DNA of 64,000 bases from Methanobacterium sp. GTDB lineage: Archaea; Methanobacteriota; Methanobacteria; Methanobacteriales; Methanobacteriaceae. Positions 46,328 to 54,625 of this stretch are shown piece after piece. The stretch covers positions 1 through 64,000 of the forward strand of contig NZ_JBCFBO010000002.1 in the NCBI RefSeq assembly GCF_038562635.1. Direction: 5' to 3'. Both the position numbers and the translations under genes were made by a program. Below the pieces are notes generated by a model, which saw nothing but the letters and a program-made list of their open reading frames with translations, made no database searches and had not been told where the DNA came from. Position 1 is the first letter of the stretch. Each line of letters begins with the position of its first letter.

Positions 46328-46582
46328 TTATGCATCACTTGGAGTTATATTAATTTCGTAATCATGAATTACAGGATTACAGAGAAGTCTCTGGCACATA
46401 TCGTCCACTTCTTCCATTGCAAGTTTTTCATTTTCTTCTTCGAGTGTAAATTTAATTATTTTAATAGTTACAGTTCCTTCAACTTCATATCCTAAAAGAG
46501 CAAGAGCTCTCTGTGTTGTTGAAGCTTCAGGATTTAACATGCCTTTTTTAAGGCTTATTTTAACTTCAGCATCGTACTTCAT
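46328..46582 (-). CDS. purS: Phosphoribosylformylglycinamidine synthase subunit PurS
   Basis: PurS is the small bridging subunit of the PurLQS complex. The 84-residue sequence has the family pattern: MKYDAEVKISLKKGMLNPEA, TTQRALALLGYEV and NEKLAMEEVDDMCQRLLCNP with a C-terminal strand. It lies directly upstream of purQ on the same strand, the normal arrangement. Confidence 0.95.
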   Translation of the reverse strand: MKYDAEVKISLKKGMLNPEASTTQRALALLGYEVEGTVTIKIIKFTLEEENEKLAMEEVDDMCQRLLCNPVIHDYEINITPSDA

Positions 46583-46697
46583 ATCATCACCAATAAAATA
46601 AAATTAAAAGTAATAAGTTTATTCATTCATAGATTACACTTTATCCTTATTAACTTTATTATGAAAATTTTACTTAAAGTCCATATTCAGCTTAATT

Positions 46698-47444
46698 CTA
46701 TAATTCGATATTCCATTTTTCTTTATCTTCATCATCAAGTATCATGGATGCAACTTTTTTATAAGCGTCTAGAACACCAGACTCGCCTTGTCTAAATAAA
46801 TCTTTATCAAGAGTATCACATGTTTCCATATCCCAGAATCTACATGTGTCCGGACTTATTTCATCTCCTAAAACTATATTTCCATCTGCATCATAACCAA
46901 ACTCAATTTTAAAATCAGGGAATAAAATTCCTTTAGACTCTAAGAAATCTTTTAACACTCTATTTATTCTTAAAGTGGTCTCTTTAATAATTTTAAGTCT
47001 ATATTCATCTATAAGGCCAAGTGCAATTGCAATGTCATCATTTAACATTGGGTCTCCATATTCATCGCTTTTATAGTCTATCTGTATTATTGGAGGCTCA
47101 AAAGTCTGTTTAGGTTCAAAAGGATATCTTTTTAAAAGACTTCCAGCTGCTATATTTCGTGTGATCACTTCCAGAGGGATCATTTCAAGTTTTTTTGATA
47201 ACATAAGTCCTGGTTTTATAAGTTCTACATACTGGGTTCTGATTCCAGCCTCTTCAAGTATTTCAAAAAGTTTTGCAGAAATTATTGAATTCCAGAATCC
47301 TTTTTCACTTAAATTATCTTTTTTAGCCCCATTTCCAGCTGTTATATCATCTCTAAATTCTACAACAACTTTCTGAGGGTCATCAGTTTCATATACGCCT
47401 TTGGCTTTACCTTGATATATTAGGGTTCCAATTTCGATAGTCAT
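46698..47444 (-). CDS. purC: Phosphoribosylaminoimidazole-succinocarboxamide synthase
   Basis: PurC (SAICAR synthetase) joins aspartate to CAIR with ATP. GTLIYQGKAKGVYETDDPQK is the ATP-binding opening, VVEFRDDITAGNGAKKD and LEMIPLEVITRNIAAGSLLK follow, and LGDEISPDTCRFWD is the active-site signature. ATG 47444 has GGAG six bases upstream and is preferred to the ATG four codons earlier. It precedes purS and purQ on the same strand, with a 115-base gap that may hold a separate promoter. Confidence 0.96.
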   Translation of the reverse strand: MTIEIGTLIYQGKAKGVYETDDPQKVVVEFRDDITAGNGAKKDNLSEKGFWNSIISAKLFEILEEAGIRTQYVELIKPGLMLSKKLEMIPLEVITRNIAAGSLLKRYPFEPKQTFEPPIIQIDYKSDEYGDPMLNDDIAIALGLIDEYRLKIIKETTLRINRVLKDFLESKGILFPDFKIEFGYDADGNIVLGDEISPDTCRFWDMETCDTLDKDLFRQGESGVLDAYKKVASMILDDEDKEKWNIEL

Positions 47445-47465
47445 GTTAAACTCCATTTCTTATAT

Positions 47466-47492
47466 TTAGTATCAAATATTTATATAGATATA
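47466..47492 (-). promoter_or_regulatory. Possible TATA region of purC
   Basis: On the minus strand the stretch reads as alternating TATA-like words (TTTATATCTATATAAATATT), ending about 30 bases before the purC start. It fits an archaeal TATA box with a short leader. No operator was recognised. Confidence 0.35.
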
Positions 47493-47701
47493 AATTCCAA
47501 TTAGTGATGTTGTAATATGTTGTAATTTTAGGATTATAAAATTGATGCAAAACTTAAAAAATAAAAGAATGTTACTCATTTATATGAGATAGGAATTATA
47601 ATAAAGTTATTATAATTTTAAAATTATAAAAATTGATGAAAGACAATTAATAATAAAATAGAATATAATTAATACTCATATGACACCTTTTGGTGAAATT
47701 T

Positions 47702-49480
47702 ATGTGCGGGATAATAGGATGTATATTAAACAATGAAAAGGCTGCGCCTGTACTTTTAGAATGTGTAAAAAGGCTTGAATATAGAGGCTATGATTCTATA
47801 GGCATTGCAACATCTGGAAGCGATATAACTATTAAAAAAGACAAGGGAAAAATCGATGATGTCCAGGCAAATCTAAACTTAACCGACCTTCCTGGAGAAA
47901 TGGGGATAGCTCACGTCAGGTGGGCCACCCATGGATTACCTACAAAAGAAAATGCCCATCCACATACTGACTGTAAAAACAGAATAGCTGTAGTCCATAA
48001 CGGAATAATTGAAAATTATAAAGAATTAAAAAGCCAGTTAGAAAAAGAAGGACATATATTTAAGTCCGAAACCGACACTGAAGTTATACCCCACCTTATA
48101 GAAAAATATATGGAACAGGGAAACAATTTAGAGGATGCAACAAGACTTGCAATTGGAGATCTTAAAGGTTCATATGCTCTGGCAGCTATATCCCGTGATG
48201 AACCAAATAAAGTTGTAGGTGCAAGAAAAGAGAGTCCCCTTATAGTAGGAAAGGGCACAGGTGAATATTTTATAGCATCAGACGTCCCTGCCATATTAAA
48301 ACATACAAATAAAATTATTTATCTTGAAGATAACGAAATGGTTATTTTAAGTGATGAGGGGATCACAATAAAAGATCCTGAAGGCAAAGTAATTGAAAAA
48401 GAAATTTTCGTCATTGATTGGACCCCTGATATGGCTGAAAAAGGTGGTTACGATCACTTCATGTTGAAAGAAATTCACGAACAACCAAAAGCAGTTAAAA
48501 ATACCCTTCGTGAAGCATCTGAAATTAAAAAAATTGTCCAGAGTTTCCCTAAATTTAATAGAATATGTTTTGTAGCTTGCGGAACATCATACCATGCATC
48601 TTTAATTGGTAAATATCTATTCGAAAATTTGGTTGGAATTTCAACAGATGTTACCTTAGCTTCTGAATTCGAATATTCTGCAGAAACGCTGGATGAAAAT
48701 ACACTTGTAATTGTTATAACACAATCTGGAGAAACTGCAGATACTCTTAAAGCTTTAAGACTTGTTAATCACAAAGCCAAAACACTTGCCATTGTAAATG
48801 TGGTCGGAAGTACAGTAACCAGAGAAGCAGAATATGTTGTATACACAAGGGCAGGCCCTGAAATAGGTGTAGCAGCAACTAAAACATATATAAGTCAGCT
48901 CACATCCATCTATCTTCTTGCAATCTGCATGAGCGGGCGGATGGAACTTTTAGAAAAGTTAGAAAGTATTCCAGATTATATGGAATCAATACTTGAAAAT
49001 GAAGACTTCATTAAGAAAATAGCATGCAAATATAAAGATGCTAGAGATTTCTTCTTTATTGGACGAGGATTTTCATATCCAACAGCTTTAGAAGGTGCTT
49101 TAAAACTTAAAGAGATAACTTATATTCACGCAGAGGGTTATGCGTCAGGTGAATTAAAACATGGCCCACTCGCACTTATTGATGATGGCATTCCTGTTGT
49201 TGCAATAGTACCTCCAGGTAAAAGCCATGATAAAACATTAAGTAATGTTGAAGAAGTAAATGCAAGAGGTGCTCGTGTTATTGGTCTTGGATCATCAAAA
49301 GACGAAGATTTAAGGTCAGAAACCAGGGATATGATTGAATTTGACGATGAGATTAATGAAATATTTTCAGCTATACCATATGTCATTCCTCTACAACTTT
49401 TATCATATTACATCAGCGTCATGAAGGGTATAGACCCAGATAAGCCTAAAAATCTGGCTAAATGTGTAACAGTAGAATAA
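47702..49480 (+). CDS. glmS: Glutamine-fructose-6-phosphate aminotransferase (isomerising)
   Basis: GlmS makes glucosamine 6-phosphate, the entry to UDP-N-acetylglucosamine needed for pseudomurein and surface glycans. ATG 47702 is fixed by the catalytic Cys at position 2 (MCGIIGCILN) and by GGTGAAATTT upstream. The glutaminase domain shows YRGYDSIGIA and HVRWATHGLPTKENAHPH. Two SIS domains follow (CGTSYHASLIGKYLFE, ITQSGETADTLKAL; GRGFSYPTALEGALKLKEIT), and the chain ends LAKCVTVE as usual. Length 592 is normal. Confidence 0.97.
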   Translation: MCGIIGCILNNEKAAPVLLECVKRLEYRGYDSIGIATSGSDITIKKDKGKIDDVQANLNLTDLPGEMGIAHVRWATHGLPTKENAHPHTDCKNRIAVVHNGIIENYKELKSQLEKEGHIFKSETDTEVIPHLIEKYMEQGNNLEDATRLAIGDLKGSYALAAISRDEPNKVVGARKESPLIVGKGTGEYFIASDVPAILKHTNKIIYLEDNEMVILSDEGITIKDPEGKVIEKEIFVIDWTPDMAEKGGYDHFMLKEIHEQPKAVKNTLREASEIKKIVQSFPKFNRICFVACGTSYHASLIGKYLFENLVGISTDVTLASEFEYSAETLDENTLVIVITQSGETADTLKALRLVNHKAKTLAIVNVVGSTVTREAEYVVYTRAGPEIGVAATKTYISQLTSIYLLAICMSGRMELLEKLESIPDYMESILENEDFIKKIACKYKDARDFFFIGRGFSYPTALEGALKLKEITYIHAEGYASGELKHGPLALIDDGIPVVAIVPPGKSHDKTLSNVEEVNARGARVIGLGSSKDEDLRSETRDMIEFDDEINEIFSAIPYVIPLQLLSYYISVMKGIDPDKPKNLAKCVTVE

Positions 49481-49816
49481 ACTACTGAAACATATCTTTT
49501 ATAATTAAAAACTAATTTCACTCTTTTAATTCTTTTTAACTGAATTTATAAACGCTCATGTCCCTGATCATGTGTACAATTCATGTTTTATGTTAAATTA
49601 TAATATCAATTAAGTATAGTGGATTATACTTCAAAATGTAATTTATTTTAACCAGATAACCTATAAAAATTCAAAGAGAGATTGCCACACATGCACATGA
49701 ACGACAATAAATCAATACTCTTAAGATTTCCAAAAAGTTTAAGAACTTAATTTGAAATTTATAGAAAGCATTGAAAAAGTAAGATGTTGGTATTAAATCT
49801 TTAGCAGGTAGATCAG
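49481..49816. other. Intergenic region without recognised features
   Basis: AT-rich DNA with a T-rich segment soon after the glmS stop that may serve as terminator. No gene or repeat was recognised. Confidence 0.45.
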
Positions 49817-50587
49817 ATGTTATTAGACACTATTAAAAAGAATATGGCAGAGTTTATCCAAAATAACCCGCAAAATTTTGTTGAAGAACTTGATATGATG
49901 CAGATATGGGATCAACCGCTGATTGGCGTGGCGAGCGCGTCTGATCCACTTTGGGAAAAATTAAAAGAACCTAATGTAATTGGACCAGATCATTTAACAC
50001 CTGATGAATGGTTATCTGGAGCAAAATCTATAATTTCATATTTTTTGCCATTTACAGAACATGTACGCAGTTCTAACAGATCAAAAGGTCTGCCATCTAA
50101 AGAATGGCTTTATGGGCGTTGTGAAGGTGAAATATTTAACAATGCATTACGGAGACTAATTGTGAGACTAATTGAAACTGCTGGAGGAAAAGCAGTTGCT
50201 CCAGCTTTAGAAGAACGTCTTACAGTTGCTAATCATGTAAGTAACTGGTCAGAACGTCATGTTGCTTTTATTGCAGGCCTTGGAACTTTTAGCTTGAATT
50301 ATTCTCTAATTACCAATTTAGGGTCGGCAGGTCGTTTTGGTAGTGTCATCACAGACCTTGAATTTGAACCCAATTCCAGGCCATATCAAGAAATAGATGA
50401 GTACTGTACCAAATGTGGGGAATGTATTGACCGGTGCCCTCCCCTAGCTATCAATGAAAAGGGTAAAAATGCTGAATCTTGTTCTAAGTTCCTTGATAAG
50501 ACACTTAAGTTAAATAAACCAAGATATGGGTGCGGTAAATGTCAGACAGCAGTTCCATGTGAATACCAGAATCCAACGCTTATTTAA
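49817..50587 (+). CDS. Iron-sulfur protein related to epoxyqueuosine reductase (QueG-like)
   Basis: The N-terminal ~190 residues resemble the QueG/reductase fold (IGVASASDPLWEKLKEPNVI, SIISYFLPFTEHVRSSNR, FIAGLGTFSLNYSLITNLGS). Near residue 195, YCTKCGECIDRCPPLAI is a 4Fe-4S motif. ESCSKFL and YGCGKCQTAVPCEYQNP supply more cysteines for a second cluster. At 256 residues it is shorter than bacterial QueG (~380) and lacks the HEAT-repeat end. Archaea make archaeosine rather than epoxyqueuosine-derived queuosine, so another reductive reaction is likely. Confidence 0.8.
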   Translation: MLLDTIKKNMAEFIQNNPQNFVEELDMMQIWDQPLIGVASASDPLWEKLKEPNVIGPDHLTPDEWLSGAKSIISYFLPFTEHVRSSNRSKGLPSKEWLYGRCEGEIFNNALRRLIVRLIETAGGKAVAPALEERLTVANHVSNWSERHVAFIAGLGTFSLNYSLITNLGSAGRFGSVITDLEFEPNSRPYQEIDEYCTKCGECIDRCPPLAINEKGKNAESCSKFLDKTLKLNKPRYGCGKCQTAVPCEYQNPTLI

Positions 50588-50686
50588 TAAAGAATTACCC
50601 TGACATTTTTAAGGATATAATCAATCCAAACATGAAACTTTTAAGGATTATATACCTATTTTTACTTTTAGGAGGAATAAATTTAA

Positions 50687-51721
50687 ATGTATGACGTAAT
50701 GGTAATAGGTGCAGGCCCTGCTGGTTGTATAACAGCAAAAAGGTTGGCTGATGCAGGTTATGATGTTCTGCTGGTTGAAAGAATGAGTATCCCCCGAGAA
50801 AAATCATGTTCGGGTATCCTGATTAAAAAATCCATTAATGTGATAGAAAACGAATTCGGAAAAATACCAGATTCAGTTTTATGTAAACCCAATATAAGTA
50901 AAGGCATTGTCATTACCAACGAAAAGGGCCAAACATTCAAGTTTAAAAGCGACGGTTTAAATGTATGGAGGAGCCTATTTGACGAATGGCTTGCTTTAAA
51001 AGCTCAAAATGCAGGTGCTGAACTTAGACAATCAACTTCAGCTATTGCTTGTGCAGAAAAACAGGATTATGTATCAGTAAAACTTCATGATGGCGAAATA
51101 TATGAAGAAAAAGCCAGAATTGTTGTGGCATGTGATGGGGCAGACAGTAATATTAAAAAGGATTTATTTAAAAAGCCAAAAAACTATGTTTTCACCTATC
51201 AAACCTTTTGCAGAGGTACTATTGATTTAGACCATGACTTCTTTCATGCGTTTTTGGATCCTCAACTTTCCCAGTATGATGCGTGGTTCAATGTTAAAGA
51301 TGATCTTTTAATTTTAGGGGTAGGTGTCAAAGAACCAGCATTAATGAAAATGTACCATTCAAGATTTCTTTCATTTCTTAATTCGCAGTTCAATGCCAAA
51401 ATAGAATCACGTGTTAAAGAAGAAGTTGGAATAATGCCTACTGTTACGTCGGGATGTCCAGTTAATTTAGGGAAGGGCAGAATTTTATTTGCAGGAGAAG
51501 CAGCAAGTTTTCTTAATCCTATTGGAGAAGGAATATCAAGTGCATTAGCCAGCGGATATGCTGCAGCAGAAGCTGTTAAATCTGTATATAAAACTAATAA
51601 TTTCAGTGTTAAATCTTTAATAGATACGTATAACTACAACATATCATCTGAAAAAGAGTACATGACAAGACAATGGACTATCCTAGCCGGCATGTCATCT
51701 AAATTTTCTTATATGAAATAA
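50687..51721 (+). CDS. FAD-dependent geranylgeranyl reductase family protein
   Basis: The dinucleotide-binding start is MYDVMVIGAGPAGCITAKRL, followed by VLLVERMSIPREKSCSGILI with the conserved cysteine motif, VVACDGADSNIKKDLF, and the second FAD motif ILFAGEAASFLNPIGEGIS. Family members saturate the isoprenoid chains of archaeal lipids (digeranylgeranylglycerophospholipid reductase) or act on related substrates. At 344 residues it is somewhat shorter than the usual ~390-400, so it may be a paralogue with another substrate. AGGAGGAATAAATTTAA precedes the ATG. Confidence 0.85.
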   Translation: MYDVMVIGAGPAGCITAKRLADAGYDVLLVERMSIPREKSCSGILIKKSINVIENEFGKIPDSVLCKPNISKGIVITNEKGQTFKFKSDGLNVWRSLFDEWLALKAQNAGAELRQSTSAIACAEKQDYVSVKLHDGEIYEEKARIVVACDGADSNIKKDLFKKPKNYVFTYQTFCRGTIDLDHDFFHAFLDPQLSQYDAWFNVKDDLLILGVGVKEPALMKMYHSRFLSFLNSQFNAKIESRVKEEVGIMPTVTSGCPVNLGKGRILFAGEAASFLNPIGEGISSALASGYAAAEAVKSVYKTNNFSVKSLIDTYNYNISSEKEYMTRQWTILAGMSSKFSYMK

Positions 51722-51760
51722 AAAATAATGAAAACAAATTTTATTTTAATAAAAGTTTAT

Positions 51761-52570
51761 CTATTGGAAACTTGAACCCATTCCAAGATCCACGACGTAG
51801 TGTTCTTCTGCAAAATATCCCCTTTCTCCTAATTCCTTAATAAATTCCACCAGATTTTCAAGGTCATTTGCCTCAGCGGATTCAAGTTTAATATTCTTTT
51901 CATCCACAGATAACTTTTTTTCAGGGGTTTTAAAGTCTCCAGCAACCTGTAACCATAAACTTTTGGGAACTCTCTCATTGAAAAGTTGTATATTACCAGC
52001 TCCATCTTTAGCTACTTTTACATCAATATTTGAACTTTTCAATTCTTCAAAATTTGCAATTTTTGTTTCTAAGCTTTTATGCATATCTTCTGCTTCTTTA
52101 ACGCCCCTTTCCTTTAATTCTGTTGTGTAGTTATTAATTAAACTTATAAGGTCATTTCGGCTTTCTATCAGTTCTTTTTCAGCATTATGGCGTTCAATTG
52201 CATAACTAATAGCTCTCGAAAGTAATCTAGCACTGACTTCCCCTTTCATCAGGTAATCCTGTGCGCCTTCCCTTACAGCCCTAACTGCAACCTCTTCATC
52301 ATCTAAACCACTTAAAATAACAATTGGTAATTCAGGTTCATATTCATGTGCTCTTTCAAATGTTTCAAGACCTATACTATCAGGTAAACTAAGGTCTAAA
52401 AGTAGAACATTAAATAAATCATCGTCTAAAAGTTTAAGCCCTTCATCAAGTCTTTTAGCCCATGATACTTCATATTTTGTTGTTTTTATATCCTTAAACA
52501 TCTCGCTTATAAATCTTGCATCCGCGTCGTTATCTTCTATTAACAACACTTTAACGAGTCTATCTGCCAA
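51761..52570 (-). CDS. Response regulator with receiver domain, coiled coil and C-terminal domain
   Basis: GGTGAA (52575-52580 on this strand) is the binding site, pointing to TTG 52570 rather than the GTG inside the site. Residues ~1-125 form a receiver domain: VKVLLIEDNDADARFISEMF with the acidic pair, NVLLLDLSLPDSIGLETFE with the phospho-acceptor Asp, VILSGLDDEE, and YLMKGE with the Lys. A helical linker (AEKELIESRNDLISLINNYT and following heptads) leads to a ~90-residue tail of unknown type. There is no DNA-binding or known output domain, and no histidine kinase is in the window. It may act by protein contact. Confidence 0.86.
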   Translation of the reverse strand: MADRLVKVLLIEDNDADARFISEMFKDIKTTKYEVSWAKRLDEGLKLLDDDLFNVLLLDLSLPDSIGLETFERAHEYEPELPIVILSGLDDEEVAVRAVREGAQDYLMKGEVSARLLSRAISYAIERHNAEKELIESRNDLISLINNYTTELKERGVKEAEDMHKSLETKIANFEELKSSNIDVKVAKDGAGNIQLFNERVPKSLWLQVAGDFKTPEKKLSVDEKNIKLESAEANDLENLVEFIKELGERGYFAEEHYVVDLGMGSSFQ

Positions 52571-52949
52571 TGTATTCACCTTTTCATTTCCTCATAAATT
52601 AAATCATCATTTATCTGAGCATTTAAAAATTTTACAATTTTTATTCTAGTACTATTTTGTATATTCATATTATTCAAATTTACTAAATTTACTAATATGA
52701 ATACAATACATTTAAAATCCCAAAAGAAACAAAATATTATGTTAATTATACTGCAAATGTATTACTACTATTTTTAAGTATTTCTAATTTTAAGTAGTTT
52801 AACTATTTTACTTGCCTAGTTACAATCCATAGTTCTCATTAAGTGCCATTTTAAATGCAAATAGTTAAATTTAAGAATAAAAAATAAAATAAAAGTGGTA
52901 TAACATTTATAGATTCGGGTTAAAAATTTCAATAACCAGAACTAATGGA
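52571..52949. other. AT-rich intergenic region
   Basis: No gene was recognised. A small direct repeat of TTTACTAA is present near 52677-52696. The region holds the promoter of the response regulator reading leftwards. Confidence 0.45.
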
Positions 52950-53864
52950 AACATAGGACAATCGCTCCACGGAAACATAAGGAAATATTATGGACTGCTC
53001 ACAGTATTATGTGTAATTTTAGGCTTCATATTCCCCCAATTTTCTGTCTTATCCCCATATGTATCGATTTTACTTGCCGTTTTAGTCTTCTCCAGGTTTT
53101 GAACACAAAGTAGCTGATTTCACAAGAATAATAAATCATCCCAAAAAGTTTTAGTACTTATTCTATCTAATCTTGCATTATATCCTGTTATTGGGATTTT
53201 ATTTAGCTATTTTATTCTGCCGTCACAGGATATTTACGTTGGAACAATTCTTTTATGTTTTGCTCCTTCACCCGTCGTCACTGCATTATGGGCAGAACTT
53301 TCAAACGGAGATAGTACTATTTCTGTAACTACAGCACTGTTTTCCATGATGTTAATTATATTAATTTATCCCATAATCCTTTATTTTATGAGTATTGCAT
53401 CCCCGGAACTTGCAGTGTCAATATTTAAACTTCTTGCTTTGTCCATATTTGCTCCAGCAGTTATTGCGCTATTTTTAAGAGTAGAAGAGGATAAATATAT
53501 CCCCACTAAAAATATAATTACTTTAATTTCCTCTTTTGTGAGCTTAATCATAATATAATTGCAATAGCCCACATGGTATCAAATGTAATGAACGATGAAT
53601 TCAGCATAATTCTGCTGCTTGGAATGTTAGTCATTGTTTTACTTACAGCAGGTTTTTGGCTACGGCTACCTTTTAGGTAAACTGTTTAAGACATCTAAAA
53701 AAGACAGCATTCCATTTTTATATTCAAGCAGTATGAGAGATGGAATCACCCCATTAAGTGTTGCAATTACATATTTTTCTTCCAGTTCAACTATTGCATC
53801 TACAGTACTGTTAATCGTGATGCCCTTTTTAGTTACAGGGGTTTACTACATTCTACGTAAATAA
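52950..53864 (+). pseudogene. Decayed membrane transporter, bile acid/sodium symporter-like
   Basis: Hydrophobic segments continue across at least three frames. KYYGLLTVLCVILGFIFPQF breaks near 53098. VLILSNLALYPVIGILFSYF, GTILLCFAPSPVVTALWAEL and SIFKLLALSIFAPAVIALFL run in another frame to about 53558. IIAIAHMV and NDEFSIILLLGM follow, then another shift near 53655 into SKKDSIPFLYSSSMRDGITP. Order and spacing resemble ten-helix SBF/ACR3-type carriers, where an AP-containing loop after 'GxILL' is typical. At least two frameshifts and the lack of a clear start mark it as inactive. The exact family is moderately certain. Confidence 0.65.
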
Positions 53865-54122
53865 TATATTAAATCTTAAATAATTCATATTTGCTAGCAT
53901 AACACTGCTCTTTAATATAAAAGTATAATTCGTACACATGATCATCAGACATGAGCGTAAATTAGATTAGTACTCTCCTGTAAATCGAATTTATTAAATT
54001 CAACTTTTTGATACAAATTTCAATTTAATTCGCCACGTTTAGATTAATTAGATAGTTTTATAAATCTCAAAATAAATTTAATATTAACAGTGAAAAAATA
54101 TTCCAGTAAATGAGGAGTTTCT

Positions 54123-54431
54123 ATGAATCCAAGAAAAGCAGGGAAGCTTTTTATAGTTTTAATGATATCTTTAATTGCATTCGGGTTTGGATCATGTGCA
54201 AACGCGTTAAATTCAGGTAATGACGTCACATCAGGCATATTACCTTCTATGATTGCTTCAAATACTAATGAACAAATCTCAACTATAGGTGATCCTTCCT
54301 TTGAACCAGTTCATCTCATGAAACAATATTACAATATCACTAATTCCACCAATTCAACTCCAGTAAATAATACCAGTAATTCAACCAATTCAACTAAAAA
54401 TTCAACTAAAAATAACACATGGTGGGATTAA
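54123..54431 (+). CDS. Small secreted sequon-rich protein
   Basis: GAGGAGTTTCT precedes the ATG, and TTTTATAAAT at 54056-54065 could be its TATA box. The 102-residue product has a signal peptide (KLFIVLMISLIAFGFGSCANA) and a tail of Asn/Thr/Ser repeats with about ten NxS/T sequons (NIT, NST, NTS, NKS variants), ending in WWD. It is probably exported and heavily N-glycosylated. No family is recognised. It differs in sequence from the other small secreted proteins in the window. Confidence 0.65.
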   Translation: MNPRKAGKLFIVLMISLIAFGFGSCANALNSGNDVTSGILPSMIASNTNEQISTIGDPSFEPVHLMKQYYNITNSTNSTPVNNTSNSTNSTKNSTKNNTWWD

Positions 54432-54625
54432 TTAAGCTGTAGATAGGATTTGTTTTAAATGCAGTTATAATCTGTTAACATCATCCAATGAGTTACAGAC
54501 CTTATTTAAATATTTTGATGCTAAATATACATTTTTAGAATTCACAGAATTTATAAATAATAAAGACCTATCTTTTTATGATCCCATTATTATAAGAATT
54601 CTATTTTTTTAATTGGTAGATAATC

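Noticed and set aside
46285..46338. N-terminal extension of PurQ overlapping purS
   Set aside because: Glutaminase family proteins begin at MKVGIIRFPG, and the ribosome-binding site lies directly before that ATG.
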